Shown piece after piece: positions 1 to 6,707 of a DNA stretch of 14,127 bases; within the stretch, counting starts at the first letter, position 1, and each line of letters starts with the position of its first letter. The position numbers were made by a program, and so were the translations under genes. Origin of the DNA: Candidatus Bathyarchaeota archaeon (GTDB taxonomy: Archaea > Thermoproteota > Bathyarchaeia > Bathyarchaeales > WAQA01). The DNA lies in assembly GCA_015520475.1 (NCBI GenBank), contig WAQA01000036.1:1-14127 (forward strand), read 5' to 3'. Below the pieces are notes generated by a model. It was not told the DNA's origin. It was given only the letters and a program-made list of their open reading frames with translations, and searched no databases.

Positions 1-1
1 T

Positions 2-163
2 ATAAAGACAACCTTGATCTACATGCAGCTGGTCGACTTCAAATCGGATGAGTATATTTGCAGGCAGGCTAAAACCGTTGAGGAAACAAAAGCCTTAATT
101 GAGGAGGGATTCGAATACATCTGTGAAATTAAGGGAGTTCAACTCTTCAGAAAGAGAAAATAG
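2..163 (+). CDS. Tyrosine recombinase/integrase, C-terminal fragment
   Basis: An open frame enters from the left edge and stops at TAG 161-163, giving 53 residues without a start. The read-through TTLIYMQLVDFKSDEYIC, followed by a conserved LIEEGFEYIC stretch and a basic FRKRK end, matches the tail of archaeal phage-type integrases as I know them. In that family the first tyrosine of the TLIY segment, here codon 20-22, is the nucleophile that attacks DNA. The rest of the catalytic domain (Arg, His, Arg) lies outside the window, so it is unknown whether the gene is intact or a remnant. It converges on the zinc-ribbon gene with a gap of 19 bases. No tRNA or attachment repeat is visible beside it. 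The family call is from pattern memory. Confidence 0.72.
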   Translation: MKTTLIYMQLVDFKSDEYICRQAKTVEETKALIEEGFEYICEIKGVQLFRKRK

Positions 164-182
164 AAGGTACCCCAACTATCCA

Positions 183-362
183 TCAAGGACCGACAAAGCC
201 ACAGTTCGGACACTTATATGGCCTTCCAAATTTTCGACATTTCGAGCAGCGCCATATTATTATGTCTCCGCAGTTGGGACAGGGAAACTTTGTTGCTTCT
301 GATCCTGGAGCTATTATCTTGTGACATGATGTACATGTAGGCATGGAGACGCTTTCACCCAT
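183..362 (-). CDS. Small archaeal zinc-ribbon protein (HVO_2753-like)
   Basis: This is a protein of about 60 residues with four Cys pairs: CTSC, CPNC, CSKC and CPNC. They are spaced to form two zinc ribbons and the protein ends in GFVGP. That is the layout of the short archaeal zinc-ribbon proteins described as RNA-binding or translation-linked (HVO_2753 type); the precise role is not visible here. The longest frame begins at 386, but a TATA box at 403-412 puts transcription start near 382, so that ATG would lie at or before the transcript start. The ATG at 360-362 has AGGTG six bases upstream and is used here. A second ATG at 342-344 has GGTGA ten bases upstream and would give 54 residues starting MPTCTSC. 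The flavoprotein gene lies upstream on the same strand. Confidence 0.85.
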   Translation of the reverse strand: MGESVSMPTCTSCHKIIAPGSEATKFPCPNCGDIIIWRCSKCRKFGRPYKCPNCGFVGP

Positions 363-402
363 AACCAACACCTTAACGAGTTTCAAGATAATGGAGTGCT
401 CT

Positions 403-412
403 CTTATATATG
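403..412 (-). promoter_or_regulatory. TATA box for the zinc-ribbon gene
   Basis: On the minus strand this reads CATATATAAG, a good archaeal TATA box. The expected start of transcription is near 382, about 20 bases before the ATG at 362. It lies in the gap after the flavoprotein stop (419), so the zinc-ribbon gene can be transcribed separately from it. Confidence 0.6.
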
Positions 413-418
413 CTACTG

Positions 419-1627
419 TTACAGGAGACGATCTATTATTAAGTTATTTATGGAAGAGAGTATGATGGCTGGAATATTCAATTTGCGGATTGCCTTAACA
501 ATTATTTTTCTTTGGAAGTCGATGTCGCCTTCATCTGTTATGTCCCTGTAGAATTCTGTCTCAATTATCTTCTTGAATATTTTATCTACTGTTTTATCGG
601 AGAGTCTATTGGCTATTTTCCTGGCTAGAAGCGCTGCTTTCATTTCTCTTCCAAGTTTTTCTTTCCATAGGATCTCGTATCGTCTGAGGATTTCCTCGGA
701 TACTCTTCCAGTCTTAATCGCCTCAGCCGCTGTTTTACCAGCTACTACGGCGCATAATCCACCCCATATTATCCCTCCTCCAGTTGTAGGTTTCACTTGA
801 CCAGCAACATCTCCAACAGCCATGAATCTATCATGGTAGGTTTTCGGTATCGGCCCACATGTAACCACCAATCCTGAATATTTCCTCTTGGCTGATCGAT
901 TGGCCAGGCAGATATTTCCTTCTATAAACTTTTCAAGTCTATCCTTAATGTTATTTCCTTTACATGCTAGGCCAACCCTTACATGATGCCTTGTTAGAGG
1001 CATGATCCATGCGAAGAATGAAGGAGCTATCTTTCGGCTTATATGGATCTCTACGTGGTCCATGTCCAATTCTGCATCTGTTAAGAGCTCATATTGGATT
1101 GCAGGCAGCAACCCTCCAGGATCAACAGTCTCTAATCCAGCCATTCTTATTATATGTGATTTGACTCCTTCAGCGTCTATAACCAGCTCAGCTTCCATCT
1201 TCCCGAAGTTTCCGGTTAACGTCACTCCTCTACTAGACATCTCCACGTCGTAGACTTCTGCGTTCAGCTTGATGTTTACTCCTGCCTGAACTGCCCGTTC
1301 AGCTAGGAATCTGTCGAATTCAACTCGGTTGACGATGCATGCAACAGGATCTCTCCTTTCAACCTTAAATGATAGTTTTGAGGGGGAGAAGAATATTGCT
1401 CCTCTCACCATATTCTGAACGAAACGGTTGTCTATTGGTATTTGGAGGGCCTTTAATCCCTTAATACTCAGTAGACCTGCACAGTGGCATGGCCGCCCAA
1501 TACTTTTATGTTCCTCTAAAACTGTTACTTCAACGCCTTCTTTAGCAGCCTCCCTAGCAGCTATTAGGCCTGCAGGTCCTCCACCTATAATCGCAAGCTC
1601 CGTCCTCTCTCCATTCACGGCGGCCAC
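419..1627 (-). CDS. Geranylgeranyl-reductase-family FAD-dependent oxidoreductase
   Basis: The protein has 402 residues, typical for the family. An FAD-binding Rossmann motif IIGGGPAG (13-20) is followed by a GRPCHCAG segment (44-51) and a second FAD motif, VGDVAGQVKPTTGGG (271-285). All three are hallmarks of the GGR/FixC-like flavoproteins. Archaeal members saturate the geranylgeranyl chains of membrane lipids; others act on different isoprenoids, so the substrate is inferred from family only. The usual YxWxFP motif appears as FFAWIMP (204-210), with Phe for Tyr and Met for the second Phe. The start shown is GTG; another GTG follows three codons later (1616-1618). A TTTAAA-type box at 1641-1648 would place transcription start near that second GTG, so a nearly leaderless start there is possible. 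It is divergent from the radical SAM gene. Confidence 0.83.
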   Translation of the reverse strand: MAAVNGERTELAIIGGGPAGLIAAREAAKEGVEVTVLEEHKSIGRPCHCAGLLSIKGLKALQIPIDNRFVQNMVRGAIFFSPSKLSFKVERRDPVACIVNRVEFDRFLAERAVQAGVNIKLNAEVYDVEMSSRGVTLTGNFGKMEAELVIDAEGVKSHIIRMAGLETVDPGGLLPAIQYELLTDAELDMDHVEIHISRKIAPSFFAWIMPLTRHHVRVGLACKGNNIKDRLEKFIEGNICLANRSAKRKYSGLVVTCGPIPKTYHDRFMAVGDVAGQVKPTTGGGIIWGGLCAVVAGKTAAEAIKTGRVSEEILRRYEILWKEKLGREMKAALLARKIANRLSDKTVDKIFKKIIETEFYRDITDEGDIDFQRKIIVKAIRKLNIPAIILSSINNLIIDRLL

Positions 1628-1717
1628 TTCATTCCCTATGCTTTAAAGAGTCTATGCATTGAATTTTAGGTTTCACTGGATAACTTATAAGATTATTCCA
1701 GTTACTTCTTATCTTGT
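1628..1717. promoter_or_regulatory. Divergent promoter region, flavoprotein / radical SAM gene
   Basis: These 90 bases separate two divergent genes. CTTATAAG at 1684-1691 is a palindromic TATA box; for the plus strand it predicts transcription start near 1714, making the ATG at 1718 almost leaderless. Read on the minus strand the same box would give a start near 1662. CTTTAAAG at 1641-1648 is a second candidate for the flavoprotein. No clear Shine-Dalgarno site precedes 1718. Confidence 0.5.
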
Positions 1718-2599
1718 ATGAGGCTGCCGCTGTTTAGTAGGGTTAAGAGGGCATATTGCAGCTGCCTTCCAAAATATAATATTAATCCTTATCTGGGCAG
1801 GTGTGAGCATGGCTGCATATACTGTTACGCTCCTAAATTCCCAAGCTTTAATGGTCCTGTAAAGCCTAGATTGAACCTGAAGAGTGAGATCGTAGATATG
1901 GTTAAAGAGATAGGGCTGAAGATGCCTGTTATGTTAAGTGACTGTACGGATCCATATCAACCTTTAGAGGAGAAGTATGGGATTACAAGGAGATGCCTGG
2001 AGGTTCTTTCGGAGCATGGCTTCCCATTATTGATAGTTACTAAGTCTGATATGGTTGTTAGGGATTTGGACATTTTTAAGCGCACTTCAACTGTCGTTTC
2101 GATTACGATAACAACTCTGAGGGAGGATTTAGCCTCTTTAATTGAACCTGCAGCTCCGCCTCCAGAGGATAGATTCACAGCCTTAAAGAGGATTGCAGAT
2201 GAGGGTATACCGACAATAGTAAGGATTGATCCTATAATACCATCATTGAACTCTGATAGGGAGAGTGTTGAGGAGATAATCTCTAAAGCTGCAAGTATAG
2301 GCGTGAGGCAGGTGACAGCCTCCACGTTCAAGCCCATCAGAGGCTTCTTCAAATATTTAAAGGAGAGGTATGGGTGGATGTTCAGGAGCCTTTATGAATC
2401 ATACATTGATGGAGTATGGATTTCAGGATATAAGTATCTCAATAGAGAGAAGAGCTTTAGATTGTTGAGGATGGTTAGGGATATCGCTTTAAAATATAAG
2501 TTGGAGTTTGCAGCTTGTAGGGAGGGCTTCCCTGAGCTTAACACTACAATATGTGATGGTACAGCGTATTGTAGGAGGCTCTTAACAGATTATTTTTAG
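1718..2599 (+). CDS. SplB-like radical SAM protein
   Basis: The protein has 293 residues. The cluster motif CEHGCIYC (29-36) has the C-x3-C-x2-C spacing that binds the [4Fe-4S] cluster used to cleave S-adenosylmethionine. The flanking LPKYNINPYLGRCEHGC, the later DPYQPLEEKYGITR block and a RIDPIIPSLN strand match the COG1533 group ('DNA repair photolyase', SplB-like). Most members outside spore formers have no proven substrate, so photolyase activity should not be assumed. Extra cysteines near the C terminus (FAACREG, TTICDG, TAYC) could hold another cluster or a metal. The stop TAG at 2597-2599 interlocks with the EF-2 stop on the other strand. Confidence 0.85.
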   Translation: MRLPLFSRVKRAYCSCLPKYNINPYLGRCEHGCIYCYAPKFPSFNGPVKPRLNLKSEIVDMVKEIGLKMPVMLSDCTDPYQPLEEKYGITRRCLEVLSEHGFPLLIVTKSDMVVRDLDIFKRTSTVVSITITTLREDLASLIEPAAPPPEDRFTALKRIADEGIPTIVRIDPIIPSLNSDRESVEEIISKAASIGVRQVTASTFKPIRGFFKYLKERYGWMFRSLYESYIDGVWISGYKYLNREKSFRLLRMVRDIALKYKLEFAACREGFPELNTTICDGTAYCRRLLTDYF

Positions 2600-4806
2600 G
2601 CTTCGTCGATGAATTTGCTGGCTTTAGGTATCTCTTCTGGGAGGCCTCTTCTCTTTCTTATCTCAGCGATAACTGTCTGTGCAATATTCTCAGGCACCTT
2701 CTCCCAATGTGAGAATTGACTCTGCCAGAATGCATGTCCTGACGTCCCAGATCTTATTATAGCCGCCAACCCAAACGTCTCAGCAACTGGTATGTATCCG
2801 TCAACCAGTATAACGGCTCCCTTCTGGCTTGTAGATATGATTCTTCCCCTATTTCTGGTTATGATGCTGCTTGCTTCGCCGACCCATTGGGCTGGAACTG
2901 ATATCTGGATCCTATAGATGGGCTCTAAGATTATAGGCTGCGCGGTTAAGAATGATCCGAAGATCGCTCGTCTAACAGCAGGCATTATCTGCGCTGGACC
3001 TCTATGCACAGGATCCTCATGTAGCTGAGCATCTATAAGTTTAACTCTCACCCCTCTTATGGGCTCCTCACATAATGGACCTGCCTGACATGCCCATCTG
3101 AAACCTGAAATAACCATGTCCCTAACATCTCTTAGGTACTGGATTCCCTTAGTTAAGTCTATTAGTATGTTTTTATGTTCTTCTAGGGCCCAGACATTTC
3201 TGGCCTCTTCAGCTGGCCATCCAACCTCCTTATATAGGATCTCACCTATTCTTCTACGGCCCATATCCTCTGAGATGTCTCCATTCTCAATCATCTCTAT
3301 AACTTTATCTTCTAGCGGTTCAACTTGGATCCAGAATCTATTATGTTTGTTCGGACTCTTCGCCATGGCGATTACTCCAGGCTTAGAGACCGTCTCTCTA
3401 TAGACAACTATCGGTTTGGAAGTCACTATTTCAAGTCCAGGAGCATAGTCCTTCATGAATTTAATGGCTATTTCTAGGTGGAGTTCGCCCATGCCGCTGA
3501 GTAGATACTCACCTGTCTCTTTATTTATCGTAGTCACCAAGTTTGGATCCTCAATTGATAATCTACGCATAACATCTACTAGTCTAGGGAGATCCTTTGG
3601 ATGTTTAGGTTCAAGGGCTATTGTAACTACTGGTTCAGAGACATATGTTATTCTCTCAAAGGGTATCATCCCGTCTTTGTGGGATACGTCGACTATGGTT
3701 TCACCGGCCCTGGCCAAGTCTATTCCTAGGAGGGCAGCTATGTTTCCGGCGTTGATATGGTCTATAACCTCTCTGAAGGCCCCCATATACATTGAAACCT
3801 GCTGAACCCTGTACTCTTTTCTTGCACCTACAAGGTATACTTGATCTCCAACATTTATGCTTCCGGAGAAGAGTCTTCCTGTCGCGACGAGCCCTGCATG
3901 TGGATCCATCTGCACCATTGTGACACAGAGAACTGTAGGTCCATTATCGTCACATCTGATCATGGCCTGTCCTATTTCAGAGTCTAAGTCTCCCTTCCAG
4001 ATCTTTGGAATTCTATATTTCTGCGCCTCGATGGGGTTGGGCAGGTTCTTGACAACCATGTCTAGGATTGCTTCGTGCAGCGGTAATGTTTTCTGCAGCT
4101 CATCCCATCTATTCTCCCGATACGCATCGATTATATCCTTGAATTTTATCCCTTTCCTCTTTGCGATTTCTAATGTGAAGCCCCATCTGTGAAGGGCTGA
4201 GCCGAACGCAACGGTATCCTTCGCCGGATCAACCTTCCAGGCATCCTTGAATTGAGCTTCACCATACATATCAATCAGATTATTAAAGTCTTGGATTATC
4301 CGTATCAGCTTCTTCTGAACTTCATCTGGGGTGAGCTTCAACTCCCTGATTAATCTGTCAACCTTATTTATGAAGAGGATAGGTTTCACCCTTTCATTCA
4401 ACGCTTGTCTAGTAACGGTTTCTGTCTGAACCATAACCTCTTCTACGGCGTCGACAACTACAACCGCTCCGTCAATCGCCCTTAATGCCCGGGTTACTTT
4501 TCCAGTGAAGTCAACATGCCCAGGCGTATCAATCAGGTTTATTACGTATGGTCTATTATCCAGCTCGTGGAGTAGGGATATATTGGCTGTCTTGATGGTT
4601 ATCCCTCTCTTCTGCTCCTCTTCTAAGTAGTCGAGGGCTCTGGCTTCACCGGCTATCTTCGGCGATAGAAGCCCAGCCTCAGCTAGGAGGGAATCGGTCA
4701 TCGTTGTTTTCCCATGGTCTATATGGGCGATTATTCCAATGTTACGGATATCTTCCTTCTTGCTCATCAGCTTCAGTATATCGCTGGTCTGTCTGAAACG
4801 TGGCAT
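2596..4806 (-). CDS. fusA: Translation elongation factor 2 (aEF-2)
   Basis: This GTPase drives ribosomal translocation and is full length at 736 residues. All GTP-binding motifs are present: AHIDHGKT (27-34), RGITIKTA (switch I), DTPGH (94-98) and NKVD (148-151). Domain IV carries LHEDPVHRGPAQ; its His 601 is at the site that is modified to diphthamide in archaea and eukaryotes. The N terminus MPRFRQTSDILKLM fits archaeal EF-2. The ATG at 4804-4806 is preceded by AGGAGTGA (4814-4821) seven bases away, a strong Shine-Dalgarno site. The eL41 gene lies 74 bases upstream on the same strand, so the two translation genes may share a transcript. A TATA-like stretch overlapping the end of eL41 may also give EF-2 its own start. 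Confidence 0.97.
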   Translation of the reverse strand: MPRFRQTSDILKLMSKKEDIRNIGIIAHIDHGKTTMTDSLLAEAGLLSPKIAGEARALDYLEEEQKRGITIKTANISLLHELDNRPYVINLIDTPGHVDFTGKVTRALRAIDGAVVVVDAVEEVMVQTETVTRQALNERVKPILFINKVDRLIRELKLTPDEVQKKLIRIIQDFNNLIDMYGEAQFKDAWKVDPAKDTVAFGSALHRWGFTLEIAKRKGIKFKDIIDAYRENRWDELQKTLPLHEAILDMVVKNLPNPIEAQKYRIPKIWKGDLDSEIGQAMIRCDDNGPTVLCVTMVQMDPHAGLVATGRLFSGSINVGDQVYLVGARKEYRVQQVSMYMGAFREVIDHINAGNIAALLGIDLARAGETIVDVSHKDGMIPFERITYVSEPVVTIALEPKHPKDLPRLVDVMRRLSIEDPNLVTTINKETGEYLLSGMGELHLEIAIKFMKDYAPGLEIVTSKPIVVYRETVSKPGVIAMAKSPNKHNRFWIQVEPLEDKVIEMIENGDISEDMGRRRIGEILYKEVGWPAEEARNVWALEEHKNILIDLTKGIQYLRDVRDMVISGFRWACQAGPLCEEPIRGVRVKLIDAQLHEDPVHRGPAQIMPAVRRAIFGSFLTAQPIILEPIYRIQISVPAQWVGEASSIITRNRGRIISTSQKGAVILVDGYIPVAETFGLAAIIRSGTSGHAFWQSQFSHWEKVPENIAQTVIAEIRKRRGLPEEIPKASKFIDEA

Positions 4807-4880
4807 TTAACTCTCACTCCTTTAACATGATAGTTATCTGATGTATTCATTAAACTATTAACTTTATGATTGTTTGTTGA

Positions 4881-4958
4881 TTATTTATATCTCTCCCGCC
4901 TCTTTCTCCTCTTTCTCTTTTCACGTCTAAGTCTTTTCTTACGCCATTTGGCCCTCAT
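4881..4958 (-). CDS. rpl41e: Ribosomal protein eL41 (25 residues)
   Basis: This is a 26-codon frame, ATG at 4956-4958 and TAA at 4881-4883, far below usual gene-finding limits. The peptide begins MRAKWRKKRLRREKR and continues as almost pure Arg/Lys to RERYK. Eukaryotic eL41, as I recall it, is also 25 residues and begins MRAKWRKKRMRRLKR, so identity runs through the whole N-terminal half. eL41 is a single basic helix at the interface of the ribosomal subunits. Its place just upstream of EF-2 on the same strand fits a translation role. Upstream there is an imperfect Shine-Dalgarno site (GAGCTGA, one mismatch to GAGGTGA) and a TATA box at 5057-5066. Low-complexity chance is the main worry, but the ordered MRAKWRKKR start with its single Trp argues against it. 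Confidence 0.9.
   Translation of the reverse strand: MRAKWRKKRLRREKRKRRKRRERYK
4884..4895 (-). promoter_or_regulatory. Possible EF-2 TATA box inside the eL41 3' end
   Basis: On the minus strand this reads GAGATATAAA, formed by the last codons of eL41. It predicts a transcript start near 4862 and an EF-2 leader of about 55 bases containing the AGGAGTGA site. It may be coincidence, because Tyr-Lys-stop naturally spells TATAAATAA. Confidence 0.35.
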
Positions 4959-5011
4959 TTCTATTCAGCTCATCTTCGTACTTGTCTTAAATGTTATCTC
5001 CTATTTATGGG

Positions 5012-5034
5012 GAAGCCTGCAAAAACGAGGCTTC
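5012..5034 (-). other. Hairpin in the eL41 leader
   Basis: A perfect 7-base inverted repeat, GAAGCCT and AGGCTTC, encloses a 9-base loop. With the TATA box at 5057-5066 the eL41 transcript should start near 5035, so the hairpin would sit at its very 5' end, about 55 bases before the start codon. It could stabilise the message, serve as a regulatory site, or be fortuitous. No T run follows it on the minus strand, so it does not look like a terminator. Confidence 0.45.
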
Positions 5035-5056
5035 GAAAGATTAAAAAATCCACACA

Positions 5057-5066
5057 CTTTTAAAGT
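5057..5066 (-). promoter_or_regulatory. TATA box for eL41 (and possibly EF-2)
   Basis: On the minus strand it reads ACTTTAAAAG, a good archaeal TATA sequence, and predicts transcription start near 5035. It lies between the wHTH gene stop at 5139 and the eL41 start at 4958. Confidence 0.5.
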
Positions 5067-5138
5067 TTTTGGATCATAAGTTCTTCATCGACTTTGGAGG
5101 GTATCCTTTCTCCATGGGAGCCTTCTAATCTCTGGTTT

Positions 5139-5543
5139 CTAATTGGTTTTTGGAGGTTTCTTCTGGATGTATAGGTACCTCTTTGGTTTTCCTTCTCTGG
5201 TTAGGATTCCCTCTCTGACCAAGTCTAGGAGTGAATGGGCAACGGCTGTTCGGTCATAATGGAAACCGATCCTCATCATTTCGTTATGGACATCCTCAAG
5301 CGATCTACGTGATGTAAACCATCCTTCCATCCAGAGCTTCTGTATGACTCCCTTGCACGTCTCAGCCCTCGCTGTCTGGCTGATAGGCTTGGATGATTCT
5401 CTAACCTTCTTTTCATGATTCATCACGCTTGAAAGAACCTTCTCAACAACATCTTTAACTTGACTTCGTTTACATTCGACTTCAACCTCTACGCTTCCAA
5501 CTCTCATCTTTATTTTTATCGGGGATTCATCTTCATTCGACAT
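5139..5543 (-). CDS. Small archaeal protein with C-terminal winged-helix-like domain
   Basis: I do not recognise a named family for this 134-residue protein. Residues 8-42 (IKIKMRVGSVEVEVEC, then a helix ending EKVLSSV) look like a short beta unit plus helix. A polar linker rich in Ser/Lys (43-60) follows. Residues 62-127 have a winged-helix pattern: helix TCKGVIQKLWMEGWF, a RRSLEDVHNEMMRIGF recognition-like part, and a wing around GILTREGKPKRYLYIQ. It could bind DNA or mediate protein contacts; no ligand is visible. The ATG at 5543 has GTGAT four bases upstream, and the TATA box near 5597 gives a leader of about 28 bases. It is divergent from nurA across that TATA box, which makes it a candidate regulator of nurA-herA, by inference only. 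Confidence 0.75.
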   Translation of the reverse strand: MSNEDESPIKIKMRVGSVEVEVECKRSQVKDVVEKVLSSVMNHEKKVRESSKPISQTARAETCKGVIQKLWMEGWFTSRRSLEDVHNEMMRIGFHYDRTAVAHSLLDLVREGILTREGKPKRYLYIQKKPPKTN

Positions 5544-5554
5544 TTACATCACGT

Positions 5555-5649
5555 ATTGTTTATTGAATTGAACAACTTGAACATGCACAACATTTATATA
5601 TCATTTCCGACAATACCGGATATTTGGTGAATATTGTTGATTGAACAAT
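5555..5649. promoter_or_regulatory. Shared divergent promoter, wHTH gene / nurA, with two inverted repeats
   Basis: A single AT stretch, CATTTATATATCA (5591-5603), is a TATA box in both directions. It predicts starts near 5622 for nurA and near 5571 for the wHTH gene, both followed by Shine-Dalgarno sites. It is flanked by two related inverted repeats: ATTGTT-N10-AACAAC at 5555-5576 and ATTGTT-N5-AACAAT at 5633-5649. Both contain the 9-mer ATTGAACAA (5567-5575 and 5640-5648). One covers the predicted start site of the wHTH transcript, the other the nurA start codon. They are plausible operators. Confidence 0.5.
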
Positions 5650-6707
5650 TACATTATGAAACAACACCAAGATATAATTTTCCTCTACTGAAAGATATTG
5701 ATCTCCCCAGAAGATTCATAGAGTTAAGTGTGGAGTCCATGAAGGACGTTAAGGGAGAAGTACTGAACGTACATGGAGAGATATTCCAAGATTCTCTCGT
5801 AAACGGAGATTATGAAGATAGCATCTACATAGGAGATCCTGAATCACCGATTCGGGTTATACAGGTAAGACCCATAAGAGATGATACGCCCATAATAGCG
5901 ATAGACGCCTCAAACATAAAGATCGGTGAAACTGATAGGGGAATCCTCTGCGCAGTAAGAGGAGCCGTTATCTGGAATAGGAAGAGAAGATACAGATACA
6001 TTAGGATAGGACCGTTCCCCTTCTATATAAACGCTGAGAACAGAGATGAGATACTCCATCTCTTGAGGAAACATCACATCCCAGCCTCAAACTCTTCAAG
6101 CCTAACAGAGATACAGATAAAATTAGGAAGCCTCATAGAGAATTGGATTCAAATTAACGTCTGCCGCTCCTCAAATCGAAGCATAATACTTATAGATGGA
6201 TCATTAACAGCCAATAGGAACAGTGACTCCTTAAACATGTATATGCAGATGCTGAGATCTGCAAGGGAGAAGGAGAACTCCATACTCGCCTTCTCAAAAA
6301 TGACGAAACTCAGAGTCTTAGGGCGGAGAGTACTGAATCTCCACTTAAAGTATAGGCCACCATGGATATTAACGATAGATGATTTTCAACCATTCAATCT
6401 CCACTTGCTAGGCGACATATACATCGCCAAGTTCACTGAGAGGGGATACTCATTCAGAGTGGACATAGACCATACACTCCCAGATGAGGAGAAGATCAGG
6501 GCGGTCAAGAGACTCTTGGGAAACGACTCAGTATTTCAGAGTTATCCTGAATCGTTGAGGTTAGCGCATATATACTCCACATTCACAGCAAATGAGGTTA
6601 TAGGGATCCAACGTTTCATATCTCAACAATTCGGCATCAAGATAATATCTCAGCATAACTTTAGAAGAAGCCTCTTCGGACCCTATGGAACAGAGATGGA
6701 TGATTGA
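5634..6707 (+). CDS. nurA: NurA-type DNA nuclease
   Basis: NurA is the nuclease partner of the HerA translocase in archaeal DNA end resection. The protein has 357 residues. The NurA metal-site motifs are in order: IAIDASN (D91), ILIDGSL (D188), AFSKMTKL (K222) and YPESLRLAH (304-312). The start is not ATG: TTG 5634-5636 and TTG 5637-5639 are adjacent codons, and GGTGA at 5626-5630 is three and six bases upstream of them. The second is better spaced; the choice changes the protein by one residue. herA follows with an overlap of 23 bases at most. The mre11 and rad50 genes that often accompany the pair are not within this window. Confidence 0.92.
   Translation: MLIEQLHYETTPRYNFPLLKDIDLPRRFIELSVESMKDVKGEVLNVHGEIFQDSLVNGDYEDSIYIGDPESPIRVIQVRPIRDDTPIIAIDASNIKIGETDRGILCAVRGAVIWNRKRRYRYIRIGPFPFYINAENRDEILHLLRKHHIPASNSSSLTEIQIKLGSLIENWIQINVCRSSNRSIILIDGSLTANRNSDSLNMYMQMLRSAREKENSILAFSKMTKLRVLGRRVLNLHLKYRPPWILTIDDFQPFNLHLLGDIYIAKFTERGYSFRVDIDHTLPDEEKIRAVKRLLGNDSVFQSYPESLRLAHIYSTFTANEVIGIQRFISQQFGIKIISQHNFRRSLFGPYGTEMDD

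Noticed and set aside
1..200. tRNA gene or attachment site near the integrase tail
   Set aside because: I looked for a T-loop GGTTCRANYCC and a CCA-like end on both strands and saw none; GATTCGAATAC lies inside the integrase frame.
99..302. 67-codon plus-strand frame overlapping the integrase tail and zinc-ribbon gene
   Set aside because: It overlaps both better-supported genes and has no family features.
573..800. Plus-strand frame inside the flavoprotein gene
   Set aside because: It is a shadow: the opposite strand encodes a protein with clear FAD motifs throughout. The same applies to the other frames antisense to EF-2, herA, M42, the reductase and mobB.
4870..5079. Hydrophobic 69-codon plus-strand frame
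   Set aside because: It is the antisense of the Arg/Lys-rich eL41 gene and its leader; the Leu/Phe-rich peptide is a by-product of that composition.
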